This document shows positions 32,598-42,642 of a DNA stretch of 64,000 nucleotides, one piece after another. The notes under the pieces were generated by a model. The model made no database searches, was not told where the DNA came from, and saw nothing but the letters and a program-made list of their open reading frames with translations. The position numbers and the translations under genes are program-made. This stretch comes from Bromus sterilis. Its lineage: Eukaryota; Streptophyta; Magnoliopsida; Poales; Poaceae. Each line of letters begins with the position of its first letter. Positions within the stretch are counted from its first letter, which is position 1. The stretch spans positions 182,523,501 through 182,587,500 of the forward strand of contig OX465598.1 of NCBI GenBank assembly GCA_950022295.1. Direction: 5' to 3'.

Positions 32598-35353
32598 TTA
32601 TAGCTGTTTGTTGATCACCGTGAACGCCTTGGATCGTTCTCTGATGCGTCGTGCTTCGGCAACGTCTTGCGGTAGCGTACCTTCGATTAGGAATCGGAGG
32701 AACGGTTTTCCCCAGACAGGTCCTTCGAGCTCTGTCGGAGCTGTGCTGTCGGGTGTGCTGGTGCTTGTGCCTTCTGATGGGCTTGCTGCTGCCACCTGCG
32801 CCAGGTCTGTTGCGTCCTCGCCGTCGACGACTGCTTCAGGTGCTGCTTCCGGTACCATGATCGATCTCTTGCTGATGCTTTCGAGAAAAACGCCGGGTGG
32901 TACTGGTCCTTGGGTCGAACCAATGTTCGCGAGTTCGTCAGCTTCTGTGTTGTTGGCCTGGTGATGTAGTTGAGCTCGCAGCCGTCGAAACTTCCTTCGA
33001 GTGCGTTGTAGAGCTTGTGGTAGGCCGCCATGTTGTCGGCTATGGCGTTGCAGTTTCTCATCGTCTTCTGCACGACGAGATTGGAGTCCCCGTAGATTAT
33101 GAGGCGAGTGGCTCCGCACGTTTTGGCCATGCGCATGCCATGGAGGAGTGCCTCGTATTCTGCTTCGTCGTTGGAGGCGTGACTGAAGTTGATCTGGAGG
33201 ACGTATTTTAGCTTTGTTCCTTTGGGGGAGATGAGCACAACTCCTGCCCCGGCTCCTTGTTGTCTCTTGGACCCATCGAAGAACATTGACCATGAACTTG
33301 ATAGGTCTGGGGGGCCTGGTATCTGAACCTCCGTCCACTCGACCAGGAAATCTGGGAGTACTTGGGCTTTGATGGCTGTTGGGTGCTTGAACTGCAGGTC
33401 CAGTGGGCTGAGCTCGATGTTCCACTCGGAGACTCGTCCAGTCGCTCCAAGATTGTTGAGTATGTCAGCGAGTGGTGCGCTTCTCACGGTTGTGATAGGG
33501 TGCTCGTCGAAATAGTGGGACACCTTTCTTGAGGTCATGATGAAGGCCAATAGTAGCTTCTGATAATGCGGGTACCGCTGCTGGGATTTGGTCAGGAGCA
33601 TGCTGAGGTAGTAGATTGGTCTCTGGATTCTCTGGACCTTGCCTTCTTCTGTGCGTTCGACAACGAGCGTTGTGCTTACTACACTATTGTGTGCTGCCAC
33701 GTAGAGGTATAGATTCTCTCGTTCCTTGGGTACCGCCAGGAATGGTGGGGTCGAGAGTGTCTTTTTCAGGTGCGCGAATGCTTGGCGGGATTCCTCCGTC
33801 CACTCGAATTTCTCTCCTTTCCTGAGCAGCTGATAGAAAGGCAGTGTGCGTTCTCCCAGCCTGCTGATGAAGCGGCTTAGGGCTGCGAGTTTTCCAGTGA
33901 GCTTCTGTACTCCTTTGACGTCGGTTGGTTCTTGCATTCGGGCGATGGCTTGGAATTTCTCAGGGTTTGCCTCGATTCCTCGGGCAGAGACCATATAGCC
34001 GAGCAGCTTCCCCGCCGGTACGCTGAATGTGCACTTCTTTGGGTTGAGTTTGATTATGTATTTGTTGAGCGCTGCGAAGGTTTCGCGCAGGTCGTCGAGT
34101 AGTGTGGCTGCTTTGTAGGTCTTTATGACAATGTCATCCACATAGACTTGCACATTTCTTCCGATTTTCTCTTTTAGGCAGGCCTGCATCATTCGCTGGT
34201 ATGTGGCACCTGCGTTCTTGAGTCCCAAGGGTATGGTCCTGTAGCAGAATACGCCATAGGGGGTGATGAACGATGTGTGCTCATCGTCTTCTTCCTTCAT
34301 CCTGATCTGGTTGTATCCTGAGTAGGCATCAAGAAAGGAAAGTAGATCGCACCCTGCTGTCGAGTCAATTATCTGATCAATTCTAGGCAGGGGAAAGTGG
34401 TCCTTCGGGCAATGCTTGTTGACTGGTCCGTAGTCGACACACATGCGCAACACATGCGTGTCTTTCTTGGGCACCAGCACTGGGTTGGCTATCCAGGTGG
34501 CTTTCTTCGTTTCTTGGATGAACTGGGCGTCGAGTAACCGGTTGACTTCCTCTCCGATTGCTCTGCACTTGGGCTCCAAGAATCGTCTCAGAGCTTGCTT
34601 CACCGGCTTCGTGTTTTGCTTGATGCATAGGGCGTGCTCCGCGAATTCGCGTGGTATTCCAGGCATGTCGGCTGGGCACCAGGCGAATATTTTCCACTCA
34701 TCTCGAAGGAAAGCGACGAGAGCCGTAGCCTGCTCCTCTGGTAGGTGGGCGTACACGTGGACTGTTTTGTCCGGGTCCGTCGGGTGCACTTGGTGAGTGA
34801 CTGTGTCGCTGTCGATGCTGAAGTCGCGTTCGTACTCCTTAGATTCGCTTCGGTTCCCCAAGGGGAAGGTACTCTTGTCCGTCACCATGGCTATTTCTCT
34901 GAGTTCTTGTTCGGCTCCGAATGTGTCGGAGATTTTGTGAAAGTCACGGTCACATTGATCTGATTTGATGAAGTCTCCGTTGATCGTGAGGACTCCCGTT
35001 GATCCTGGCATCTTGAGCTTGAGGTAGGCGTAGTGTGGAACCGCCATGAACTGCGTGAATGCTGGTCGTCCCAATATGGTGTGATACTGTGATTTCCAGT
35101 CACGTACTTCGAACTCGAGGATGTGCTTTGCGAAGTTGCGTCGGTTGCCGAAGACAACTTCAAGTTCGACGACTCCGAGGGATGTGGCTTCTTCTCCTGG
35201 GACTACCCCGTGTAACATGGTGCTCGATTTCTTCCATACTGATCGTGGGATAAGCATCTTTTGCAGGGTGCTGGCGAAGATGATATTCATGTTGCTGCCT
35301 CCGTCCATGAAAACCCTATCCATGTCGTATCGTCCGATTTGTGCATCGAGCAC
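32598..35353 (-). pseudogene. pol: Protease, reverse transcriptase and dual RNase H (C)
   Basis: The open frame runs 888 codons from 35353. The aspartic protease motif FMDGGSNMNIIF is at residues 15-26. Reverse transcriptase spans about 240-480, with LRMCVDYGPVN at 302, SFLDAYSGYNQI at 339 and the catalytic YVDD at 404-407, all intact. The first RNase H/connection region is about 540-640 and has lost typical catalytic residues. The second, archaeal-like RNase H has FFDGS (691), EAEYEAL (730) and YGDSN (754). A frameshift near 32960 moves the reading into another frame, which continues to 32598 (ADELANIGST). A TAG separates this frame from gag at 35400. It would make full-length cDNA in the particle. 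Confidence 0.9.
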
Positions 35354-35398
35354 TAGGGGCGCGTGCCCCAGTCTTGGGACTGCGGGTGGATGGTCGTC

Positions 35399-36541
35399 CT
35401 ATGAGAATGTGATGCTGGTCTCCGCGTCATGTAGCTGGTAGACTTCGACTATGTTTATGCTCTTGGTTGCTCTAGCTTGCACGGTGTAGGCGTCGCGTTG
35501 TGCTTGCGGCGCCCTTCCCTCTTGGATCATGAGCACCTGTCCTTGCAGCGGGCTGTGACGTCCTTCCGGGCTTGAGGGCGGCGATTGTTCGGGTCGCCGG
35601 TTGCACTTGTCTTCTTTCTGCTTCTCCTTCTTGAGGTCGTCGGTTAGCTCGTTGAACAGGCGGCAGTCTCTCAAAGTGTGACATAACCTGACGCGTCCCC
35701 AGTCATCCTCGAAGCTGTGGATAGTGCAGGGTCCTGCTAGCTGCTCTCTAGCCATGAGTTTGCTAGATCCGGCGTGCCTCTTCCTTCTTGAGATTCTGAA
35801 GATTTGCTCGTGATCCTCCGGGTGTTCGTGGAAGCGAGGGTCGGTTTCGATTCCTCGACTCATGTCTTGGTTCTTGATGAGGTTGGCGAATTCATCTGGC
35901 CTTCGATCTGGGTCATAGTACTCGCCCACCGGCGTCTCGGAGTCGCTGTCCTAGCTGGCGGCAGGTGCTCGTGCGACGGCGTGTCGTCGAGTGGTCGTCG
36001 GTTGCACGGCTGCGTGACGTGGCTCGTTCAGTGGGGCCTCGCCGTAGATCTTCCGTGCGCGCCTTTTGGGTCGTCAATTTCTTTCTCCTTGGCGATGGTT
36101 CTGCTGATCGCTGGTTTCGATATCGTAGTCATCGTCTTGATGTGCGGCGGGTGCCCGGGCGGCGGTGGGTTGTCGAAAGATTTGCTAGTCCTCCTCTGCG
36201 CGTCGCGGTTCGTCGAGTGGAATTCCTTCGTAGAGGCCTCTCGCCGTTCTTCTGGGTCGTCGACTCCTTCGCTGCTGACGCTGCGCTTGGCCATTACCGT
36301 AGTATCGGTCCTGGCACAGCTGTAGCCCAAGCGATCTTGGGGCGGCAGAGATGTTCGCCGTGATCTTGAATCCTTCGAGTGGGCTAGATCTGGTCCTTGC
36401 CCTTGAGTTGTGGCTTGCTGAAGACGGGACCGCCGAGATCGTGATCCCAACCTGTGTAGTTCCCACGGACGGCGCCAATTGGCGGGGATCAACCCCGGAA
36501 AATCCCATGGTCAGGGACCCTGGGTTGGTCATGGGAGGCAC
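35399..36541 (-). pseudogene. gag: Gag remnants (C)
   Basis: The leader opens in the 5' LTR with MTNPGSLTMG and reads through the primer site as RQLAPSVGT, as in D. After that the frame breaks repeatedly. 35929-35399 keeps the gag C-terminus (GPCTIHSFEDDWG, HTLRDCRLFNEL) and ends in TAG right before the protease. The capsid core seen in D (PKGFKL, WLDDYL) is absent, so about 1.5 kb of gag has been deleted. Confidence 0.75.
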
Positions 36542-36926
36542 AGGTTGGACGATAGCTCGTCGGCAAACAGGAGGACACGTTCCTGCTCGATATTATTGAC
36601 AAGGGAGATGCGATTACAGTGGATGCCAAGGCTGGAGCGCTCAAGGCTAGGGTTACATATGATATTGGATGGCTTTGGCGTTGTCCCTCCTAGCCCTTAT
36701 ATACTGGGCTAGGTCTTGGGGGGTTCATCTACATTTACAGGTAAGCTTTCCTAAGCCTAACTTGCTCCGTACGACAGGTCTTCGCACCTTTCTTGTGAGT
36801 CGCAGACTCCTACGTCGGTGCCAATTAGCGGGCCAAGGCGGGTCCAGGCGAGTCTTCATGGGCCTTCTATCTTCGGGGACACCGGGTAGGCTTATCCGTA
36901 GGAGTCGTGGGGTCACCCCCTCGTCA
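36480..36926 (-). repeat. C 5' LTR
   Basis: 447 bp. The inner terminus reads TGGCGGGGATC instead of TGACGGGGATC, a one-base change at the LTR end. A TATATAAG box lies at 36697-36704 (minus). The primer site (complement GTTCCCACGGACGGCGCCA) is at about 36460-36478. Confidence 0.85.
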
Positions 36927-36964
36927 TTGCTGTTTTTATTTTGTTGTTGCTGCTTTTTGTCCAT

Positions 36965-37033
36965 ATGGACAACCTAGCTATTGGATCGTTGCTTGCGGGG
37001 AAACGCCCCACATCTGTGGTGGTTGTTCCTCCC
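36965..37033 (+). pseudogene. gag: Start of B gag, cut by E4
   Basis: ATG at 36965 opens MDNLAIGSLLAGKRP, which fits an Athila gag N-terminus 110 bp after the C insertion point. The frame is interrupted after 23 codons by the E4 LTR at 37034. The continuation is at 41777, in a frame that no longer joins cleanly. Confidence 0.5.
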
Positions 37034-38809
37034 TGTAACAGCCCATGTGCAATAAATGGAAATCACCATGGGATTGTACTTTGTCTGTTGACTTTGTAAC
37101 TTGGCATGATGCTAAAGATTATAATTTCATGTGATGATTTCAAATGACATTGGGATTGGAGCTCATTTGTTTTGTTTTTGAATTCAATCTAAATGGTTCA
37201 AGAAGGGTGTTTGGTGATTTGGTCCATTTGCATTTGATCTCCCCTTGACAACAAACTTGGCATAGCCAATTCTTTTCCCTTGCCACGCTTTTGAAAAGCC
37301 TTGCATCATTTTTTCCAGCTCTAAAAATGTGGGCCATAGTTCAATGTGGTTCGATTTTCAAAAATGGTCCCACATTTTAGTTGCTCTAAAAATGACTAAA
37401 CCAATTTTAGAAATTGGAGAATATACCAAGGATCTTTTTGCATATTTTTGTGTGATTTATTTCCTTGTGGATATTCCTGGAAAACTACCCATGTGCTTTC
37501 TGTTTTTTGAATAGAAAATAGCCTGGGGTTCTCTTTTTCTTTTATTTTCTCTCCTTTTTCCTTCAAGCCCAGCCCACCTGGGCCTCTTTCCCCGCAGCCC
37601 GTCTGGACCCATCCAGCGAAGCGCTACGCGAGAGCTGTCGTGGCCACCCGATCTCCATCGCACGCCTCTCCTTCGTCGCCTTTCCACGCTGGTGAGGTCC
37701 CCGCCGGACTCCCTCTCACAGCCGGCCGGAGCATCGACGTCGATGCAGCCGACATGGATAGGAGGGATCCCTCCTATTTAACCCGAGCTCCCGAGCCCCC
37801 CAGGACCCCTAGGGTTCCCTTCCTCCCAGCAGTTCCTCCTCGCCGTCGTCAGGGTGGTTTCCCCTCTCCGTTTCTGTCCCGCCTTGCTCCGGTGAGCCCC
37901 GCTGTAATTCGCCGTCGTCCCGCCGTGTTCTTGACCAAGCGCTCGTCTGCACGGACCTCGAGCTCACCTCACTCCGTTTCTATGTCCAGATCGGAGCCCG
38001 GTGGAGCGAGACGACCCCGCAGCAGAGCGGGCCGTCGCGGACCTCTTCGTCCCCGACAACGGCCACTGACCCCTTCCTCCTCTACGGCTAGGCTAGGACG
38101 CACGTTGCGACCCACAAGGTGAGCTGATGCCCGCGCCTTTGCCCGTAGCACCGCGTAGCAGTCTGTCCACGGTAGCAGTAGCGGATCCTCCGCGTTTGAA
38201 CGTCGCCGGCGAGCAATTCGAGCGCCATGCCATGGCATTCCTCGGGTGCTCCCTCGCGTGCTCCTAGGACGTCCAGAGCGTGCCTTTGGCCCTCAAGGAC
38301 CCGCCTTTTGCGTGTTTTGAAGTTTGGCCGCCCGCGTCTGAATTTTCCTGCCACTGTAACGCAGCGCCGCCGCGGTTTCAGTTGAAGCTGGACACCGTTC
38401 CGGTGAGATTCGGGCCACGGCAGGGGTACCCACGAGTTCGTGGTGATGCCCTCTAGAAGCTGTAAGTAACCCCATGGTCAGGGGCGCCGTGAGCTCAACG
38501 CGCGCATCGTTCAAAGTTGGGGATTTTGCTTCTATCAGTCTGAAGTTCAGAGCATTCGTCGCTGTGTTGTTCCCGTGAGGTTTGCGAGGAGGTGGAGAGG
38601 AGTTAGAGGCCATGGCGAGCACCCTTGTGTAGAGCAAGGTGCCCTCTCGTGTTTTCCTCATGGCGGGGTGGCCGGAGCACGCCTGTGCGCGATGCGGGGT
38701 TCGCCGCAGTTACGCGCCGTGACAGGTTGAGACGACTGCAAGTGTTCGCAGTTCAGGACAGGGCGAGTATAAAGCTTACCTAGGCTGCAGCACACTTCGT
38801 TTCAGAAAA

Positions 38810-38892
38810 CGATTCGTAGCGCAGTGGTAGGGGGCTGTGGAGTAACGCAGCGCGGCGTGGGTTCGAATCCCAGCCCGACGCCCCCATTTTTT
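38810..38892 (+). other. tRNA-like Pol III segment in E4 LTR
   Basis: TAGCGCAGTGGTAGG (38817-38831) fits an A box and GGTTCGAATCC (38860-38870) is a perfect B box. GCTGTG and CGCAGC flank a short loop as an anticodon stem would. A TTTTTT run at 38887-38892 would stop Pol III. The acceptor and D stems do not pair, so it is tRNA-derived rather than a tRNA gene. Confidence 0.55.
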
Positions 38893-40053
38893 GTATTTTT
38901 GCAAGTGGCTGACCATCGGGCCCCGCCTGTCAGTGGCAGAAGCCTGGTGGGCTGTAGCCCAGCGAGTTAGGGAAGGAGAGATGGGCCGGTTGGCCGATTC
39001 CAGCCCATTGGGGCTGAGCCCTGTTCTTTTTTTTCCTTTTTCTTTTCCTTTTCTTTTCTGTTTAAATTCAATTTGAATTTGATTTCAAATTCAAAATGGA
39101 TTTGAACCTTGGAGGTCTTTCACCTCAGGTGGCATCCCATATATGATTTTGGGGTAGCTTGAGCCACTGATCACAGTGGTGATGTTCTTTTAGCTTGTTG
39201 CCCCTCCAAATTTTTGTAGTGAGGGTAAATATGCAAATAGGCCCCTCTTTTCTTTTGTTTTCTTTTGCAACCACTTCCCAAAACCCAAATATGGCAACCC
39301 ATATATGACTTTTGGGTAGTTTTTCCCAAGGATCAACAGGTAACAGTGGTTTTGCCATTTTACATTTTTCTAAAATGCAACTAGTGCAACTTTGCACTCA
39401 GGCCCCTGAATTCTTTTGAATTTTCAACTGTGCTTTGAAAATTCAAATGGAGCAATATCTTATATGGTTTTGGGGTATAAAAATACAGGGATGCCAATGG
39501 TGATGTCCATGTGATGTTTTGTGCAAACTCAAGTGGAGATGGTGTGAAACACCTAACCAATTCAAACCTGCCTTTCCTGTCTTTGCCTTCCTTCAACTTC
39601 AGTGCATGTTGAATCGTGATCCTCTTTTCATTCCAAGTCTCTTTTCATGTCATCTTCAAATATTTGCATAATCAAACCAGCCCCTAGCATATTTTCATAT
39701 GCAATGTGGTTGGGTTCCTTTCTTTTGTTGCACCTTTCCAATGTCAAGTTCATCGACATCTCTCCGTCTCCAGAATCGATATTTTACTTTCACGTTGTAT
39801 TTATTTCTGGTAATTTCTTTGTTGATCATGCCATGTTGCCATGTTACTTACACCACAAATTAAGGCTAAGACCAAAGCCATTCAACGTAAATAAATTGCA
39901 TATGAACTTGTTGACGTGTCGTCACCACCCTTCATTTAAATCTAACTAGATAGGGTCACATCATGTCTATTAAACTTGATCATACCATATTTTCCCGTGC
40001 ATTGCACCCATTTCTTACTTGTGTGCCTTTTCCTTTCCGGTACTTTACGCTAG

Positions 40054-41425
40054 CACCTGAGACTGTCGAGGAGACTTACGTGGAGGTTTCCGACACCGAG
40101 CCCGAGGACCCTGCTACATCTTCTTCGACGACCGATTACCCAGGCAAGGGGAAGATTCATACCATTACTTGATACCTTTCTGCCTATCTGCCTAGCTCTA
40201 GTCTAGAACGGTTATTTGATCCTATCCACCTTGTTCATGCCATAATCAAACCAAACAGCCATGATCCCCACATCCCAGCAAAACATTGTATTTCTAAGTT
40301 ACCGCTGCTCAGCCATTGCTTAGTATGAGTAGGAAAACTTGCTGCTTACCCTATGCTATGGTTGGTATATCATGTTATTAAAGAAGTTGGTTGATATTTA
40401 TTATTAATATGATGTTAACTATACTTGACGAATGATGGGAGACCAGGCTGATCCCGCCAGGTGTTTTTTTTCCATTTGAGTCACCTAGGTCCCGAGTTCC
40501 GGGTATTGTGTTTCTTGACGAGCGTTCCTAATTGTGTGGGATTCTATGGGGTCCCCTTGTCTTACCTACCTAGCTCCAAACAGTTCTAGTGGTGGCCCGA
40601 GCTGATTTACTATTTGCAAACGTGTGTGTGCTGGTGGTACCCCAGTTGTTTACAAACCACCTTGGGCCAGGAGGACATGTTTCTTGGCTGGCCCACCTTG
40701 ACCGGCTGAGGACCCGGTCTCATATGAGATCAACCGGCAATCCAAACATGGAGTCATACGGTATAGACCGATTCGAGAGCGCGGCCGGCTTTTGAGTTGG
40801 GTGTCGATTCACCGGGGGCCACTCGGAATTGTGCGCTGTTAGTTAGAGGGACTCTGACGTTCCGGAGTTTCAGGCGCTTACCTAGCCAAGTGGAAACCGG
40901 GCGTACATGCGAAGCCTATGATGGGCAGTTGGTACACCCCTGCAGGGTTAAATATTTTCGAAAAGTCGTGTCCGCGGTTATGGACGACTTGAGACCTGCC
41001 CCTTGTTCATAGAATAACATCAATTTGAATCATAACTAAAACTTGCCTACCGTGTGAGTGCCTTGGTTTCTTTTCTTCGTCCAGGGGGGCCGAGAGAAGA
41101 TCCAGGTTGTGTTATGTTTGACGTAAGTAGGTGGATAGTAGACTTATGACACGATGTCGCGTGTATTCTTGGATCTTACCTCTACTCTAATAGAACGATA
41201 GCCACCATATATGCTAGTGCGACTACAACCTTTACTTTTACCTTATCTTACCGTAGGGAGTTAGTTATCCAGTAATGATATAATCTCACCCCTGGTTTCC
41301 TTTTGTGCTTTTACTATTTTGCCTGATCGGCCGCTGCAGTTGACTACTACCTCGACCCGAGCACCGGACGGTACTTCCTGGAGGTGCCCCCGGAGGACGA
41401 CGATGAGGATGACTTCGTTCAGTAG
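40054..41425 (+). other. Candidate spliced mini-gene in E4 LTR (last two exons)
   Basis: Exon 40054-40143 follows TTTACGCTAG and has 2 + 29 codons + 1 nt (PETVEETYVEVSDTEPED onward). It ends in CCCAG before GCAAGG, a canonical GC-type donor. The terminal exon 41340-41425 follows GGCCGCTGCAG; the single G left over joins TT to make Val, giving VDYYLDPSTGRYFLEV, an acidic tail and TAG. The join keeps the frame open. The peptide is acidic and has no family I recognise. The intron (40144-41339) holds the conserved block. Upstream exons are not resolved. It could be an untranslated spliced LTR RNA instead. Confidence 0.45.
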
Positions 41426-41776
41426 ATCCTATAGTTGGGCTCCGACGATCTGTGGGTGGACTATTTATGTGCAGCCCTCTCTAGGGCCATTTGGGTTTTG
41501 ACCGTACTCGGTCGTGATTGTCTTCCGCTTGTTGCATGATGTACTGTTGGGTCCATAGACCTCTGAGATGATGTAATAAATACCAGTGGTGATGTATGCC
41601 CTGGACTCTATATATTTATGTCTTAGTATAAAGTTCATTGTTCTTATATCTGTTGTCGAGAATCCGGCAGCGACACGAGTGCGAGTGTCGTGAGTCGGTG
41701 GCCTTTTATGCGCTACTAACTTGAGCGGGACACGAAAGCGACTAACTCGAGTTAGCACCGCATCGGGGGCCTTACA

Positions 41777-42640
41777 CCCCCTACTTAAATTGTGCCTTAT
41801 AAAATACCATGTGGTATTATCGATTGTGTTTTGGCTAATCGTTTTGCAGGAGACAGACATCCCGGTGAACACTTGCTATATTTGTCACAACTATGTTCAC
41901 TATTTAAGCTTGCAGGTGTATCAATGGAGTTTGTCATGAGGAAATTGTTCTCCGTATCTCTTATAGATAAAGCTTCAGATTGGTATAAGCTTCTCGATAA
42001 CTCACATTTGCTTGATTGGCAAGATCTTATGTCTTTCTTTTATACCAAGTTTTATCCTCTTCATGAAATTCATCGAGACATAAACTATATCTATAACTTT
42101 AGCTCTCGTGACGGAGAAAGCATCGCTCAAGCTTGGGGGAGATTGAAATCCCTAATGCTCATATGTCCTATTCATGAGCTTCCCAAGGAAATTATACTTA
42201 CAAATTTTTATGCTAGACTTTCTCGTCAGGATAAGGAGATGCTGGATGCCTCCTCTAGTGGGGTATTTCAGACGAAAAGTGTTGAAGAAAGATGGGATCT
42301 CATTGAAAGGATCCATAAGAATACCGAAGATTTGGAAATGGATAAAGGTATTGAACCCACTATAAATTATGAGCATGATTATATAGAGAGCTATGTGAAA
42401 ACTGATTACTTTAATACCTTTTGCTCTAAGATTGGTCTTGATTCCCATCTAATGATTGATTTTTGTAAGGACTTTGCCTCTCATGTTGACTCTTCTAGGA
42501 AGAAGAAGGATCAGCATCATAAACCCTTCAAAGAATTACCTATTGATATTCATGTTGCTGACCCTATTTTTCCTGCAGTTATATATGAAAAGCCCCCTTT
42601 TCCCGCAAGGATAAGGGAGCATTCTTTTGTGACAGGATAA
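41777..42640 (+). pseudogene. gag: Gag capsid region (B)
   Basis: The open frame from 41792 shows Athila gag features: GEHLLYLSQLCSLFKLAGV, ASDWYKLL, FYTKFYPLHEIHR and SIAQAWGRLKSLML (capsid-like helical region, residues about 20-140). It forms the particle around the RNA genome. It stops at TAA (42638-42640). The N-terminus is separated by E4 and C; residues before 41792 are out of frame. Confidence 0.8.
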
Positions 42641-42642
42641 TA

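Larger units (their letters stand above)
27419..36926 (-). mobile_element. C: Tat-type LTR retrotransposon
   Basis: This is a complete 9508-bp insertion on the minus strand with perfect TTGCT duplications (27414-27418 and 36927-36931). LTRs are 27419-27851 and 36480-36926; the primer-site complement is just left of 36480. It codes for gag remnants, protease, reverse transcriptase, two RNase H domains (one archaeal-like) and integrase, which is diagnostic of the Tat lineage. An antisense B3-like gene and a 65-bp tandem array lie between integrase and the 3' LTR. Stops and frameshifts inactivate it. It is related to D but not the same family. Confidence 0.9.
37034..41776 (+). repeat. E4: 4.74-kb solo LTR
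   Basis: It runs from TGTAACAGCCC to GGGGGCCTTACA with no interior or second LTR. Flanks are CTCCC and CCCCC, a plausible 5-bp duplication with one change. It shares its ends, conserved block (40935-40995) and a module near 40535-40625 with E1 and E2, but is otherwise divergent, so it belongs to a related family. Inside are a GC-rich part (37570-38720), a tRNA-like segment, an AT-rich part and the mini-gene at 40054-41425. Good donor-like sites occur at 38119 (AAG, GTGAGC) and 38461 (GCT, GTAAGT), possible ends of upstream exons. Confidence 0.8.

Noticed and set aside
36965..37033. Independent small gene between C and E4
   Set aside because: The position after the primer site of B and the MDNLAIGSLL start fit the beginning of Athila gag interrupted by E4.
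38810..38892. Functional tRNA gene
   Set aside because: A and B boxes are good, but the acceptor and D stems do not pair and the anticodon loop has the wrong length.
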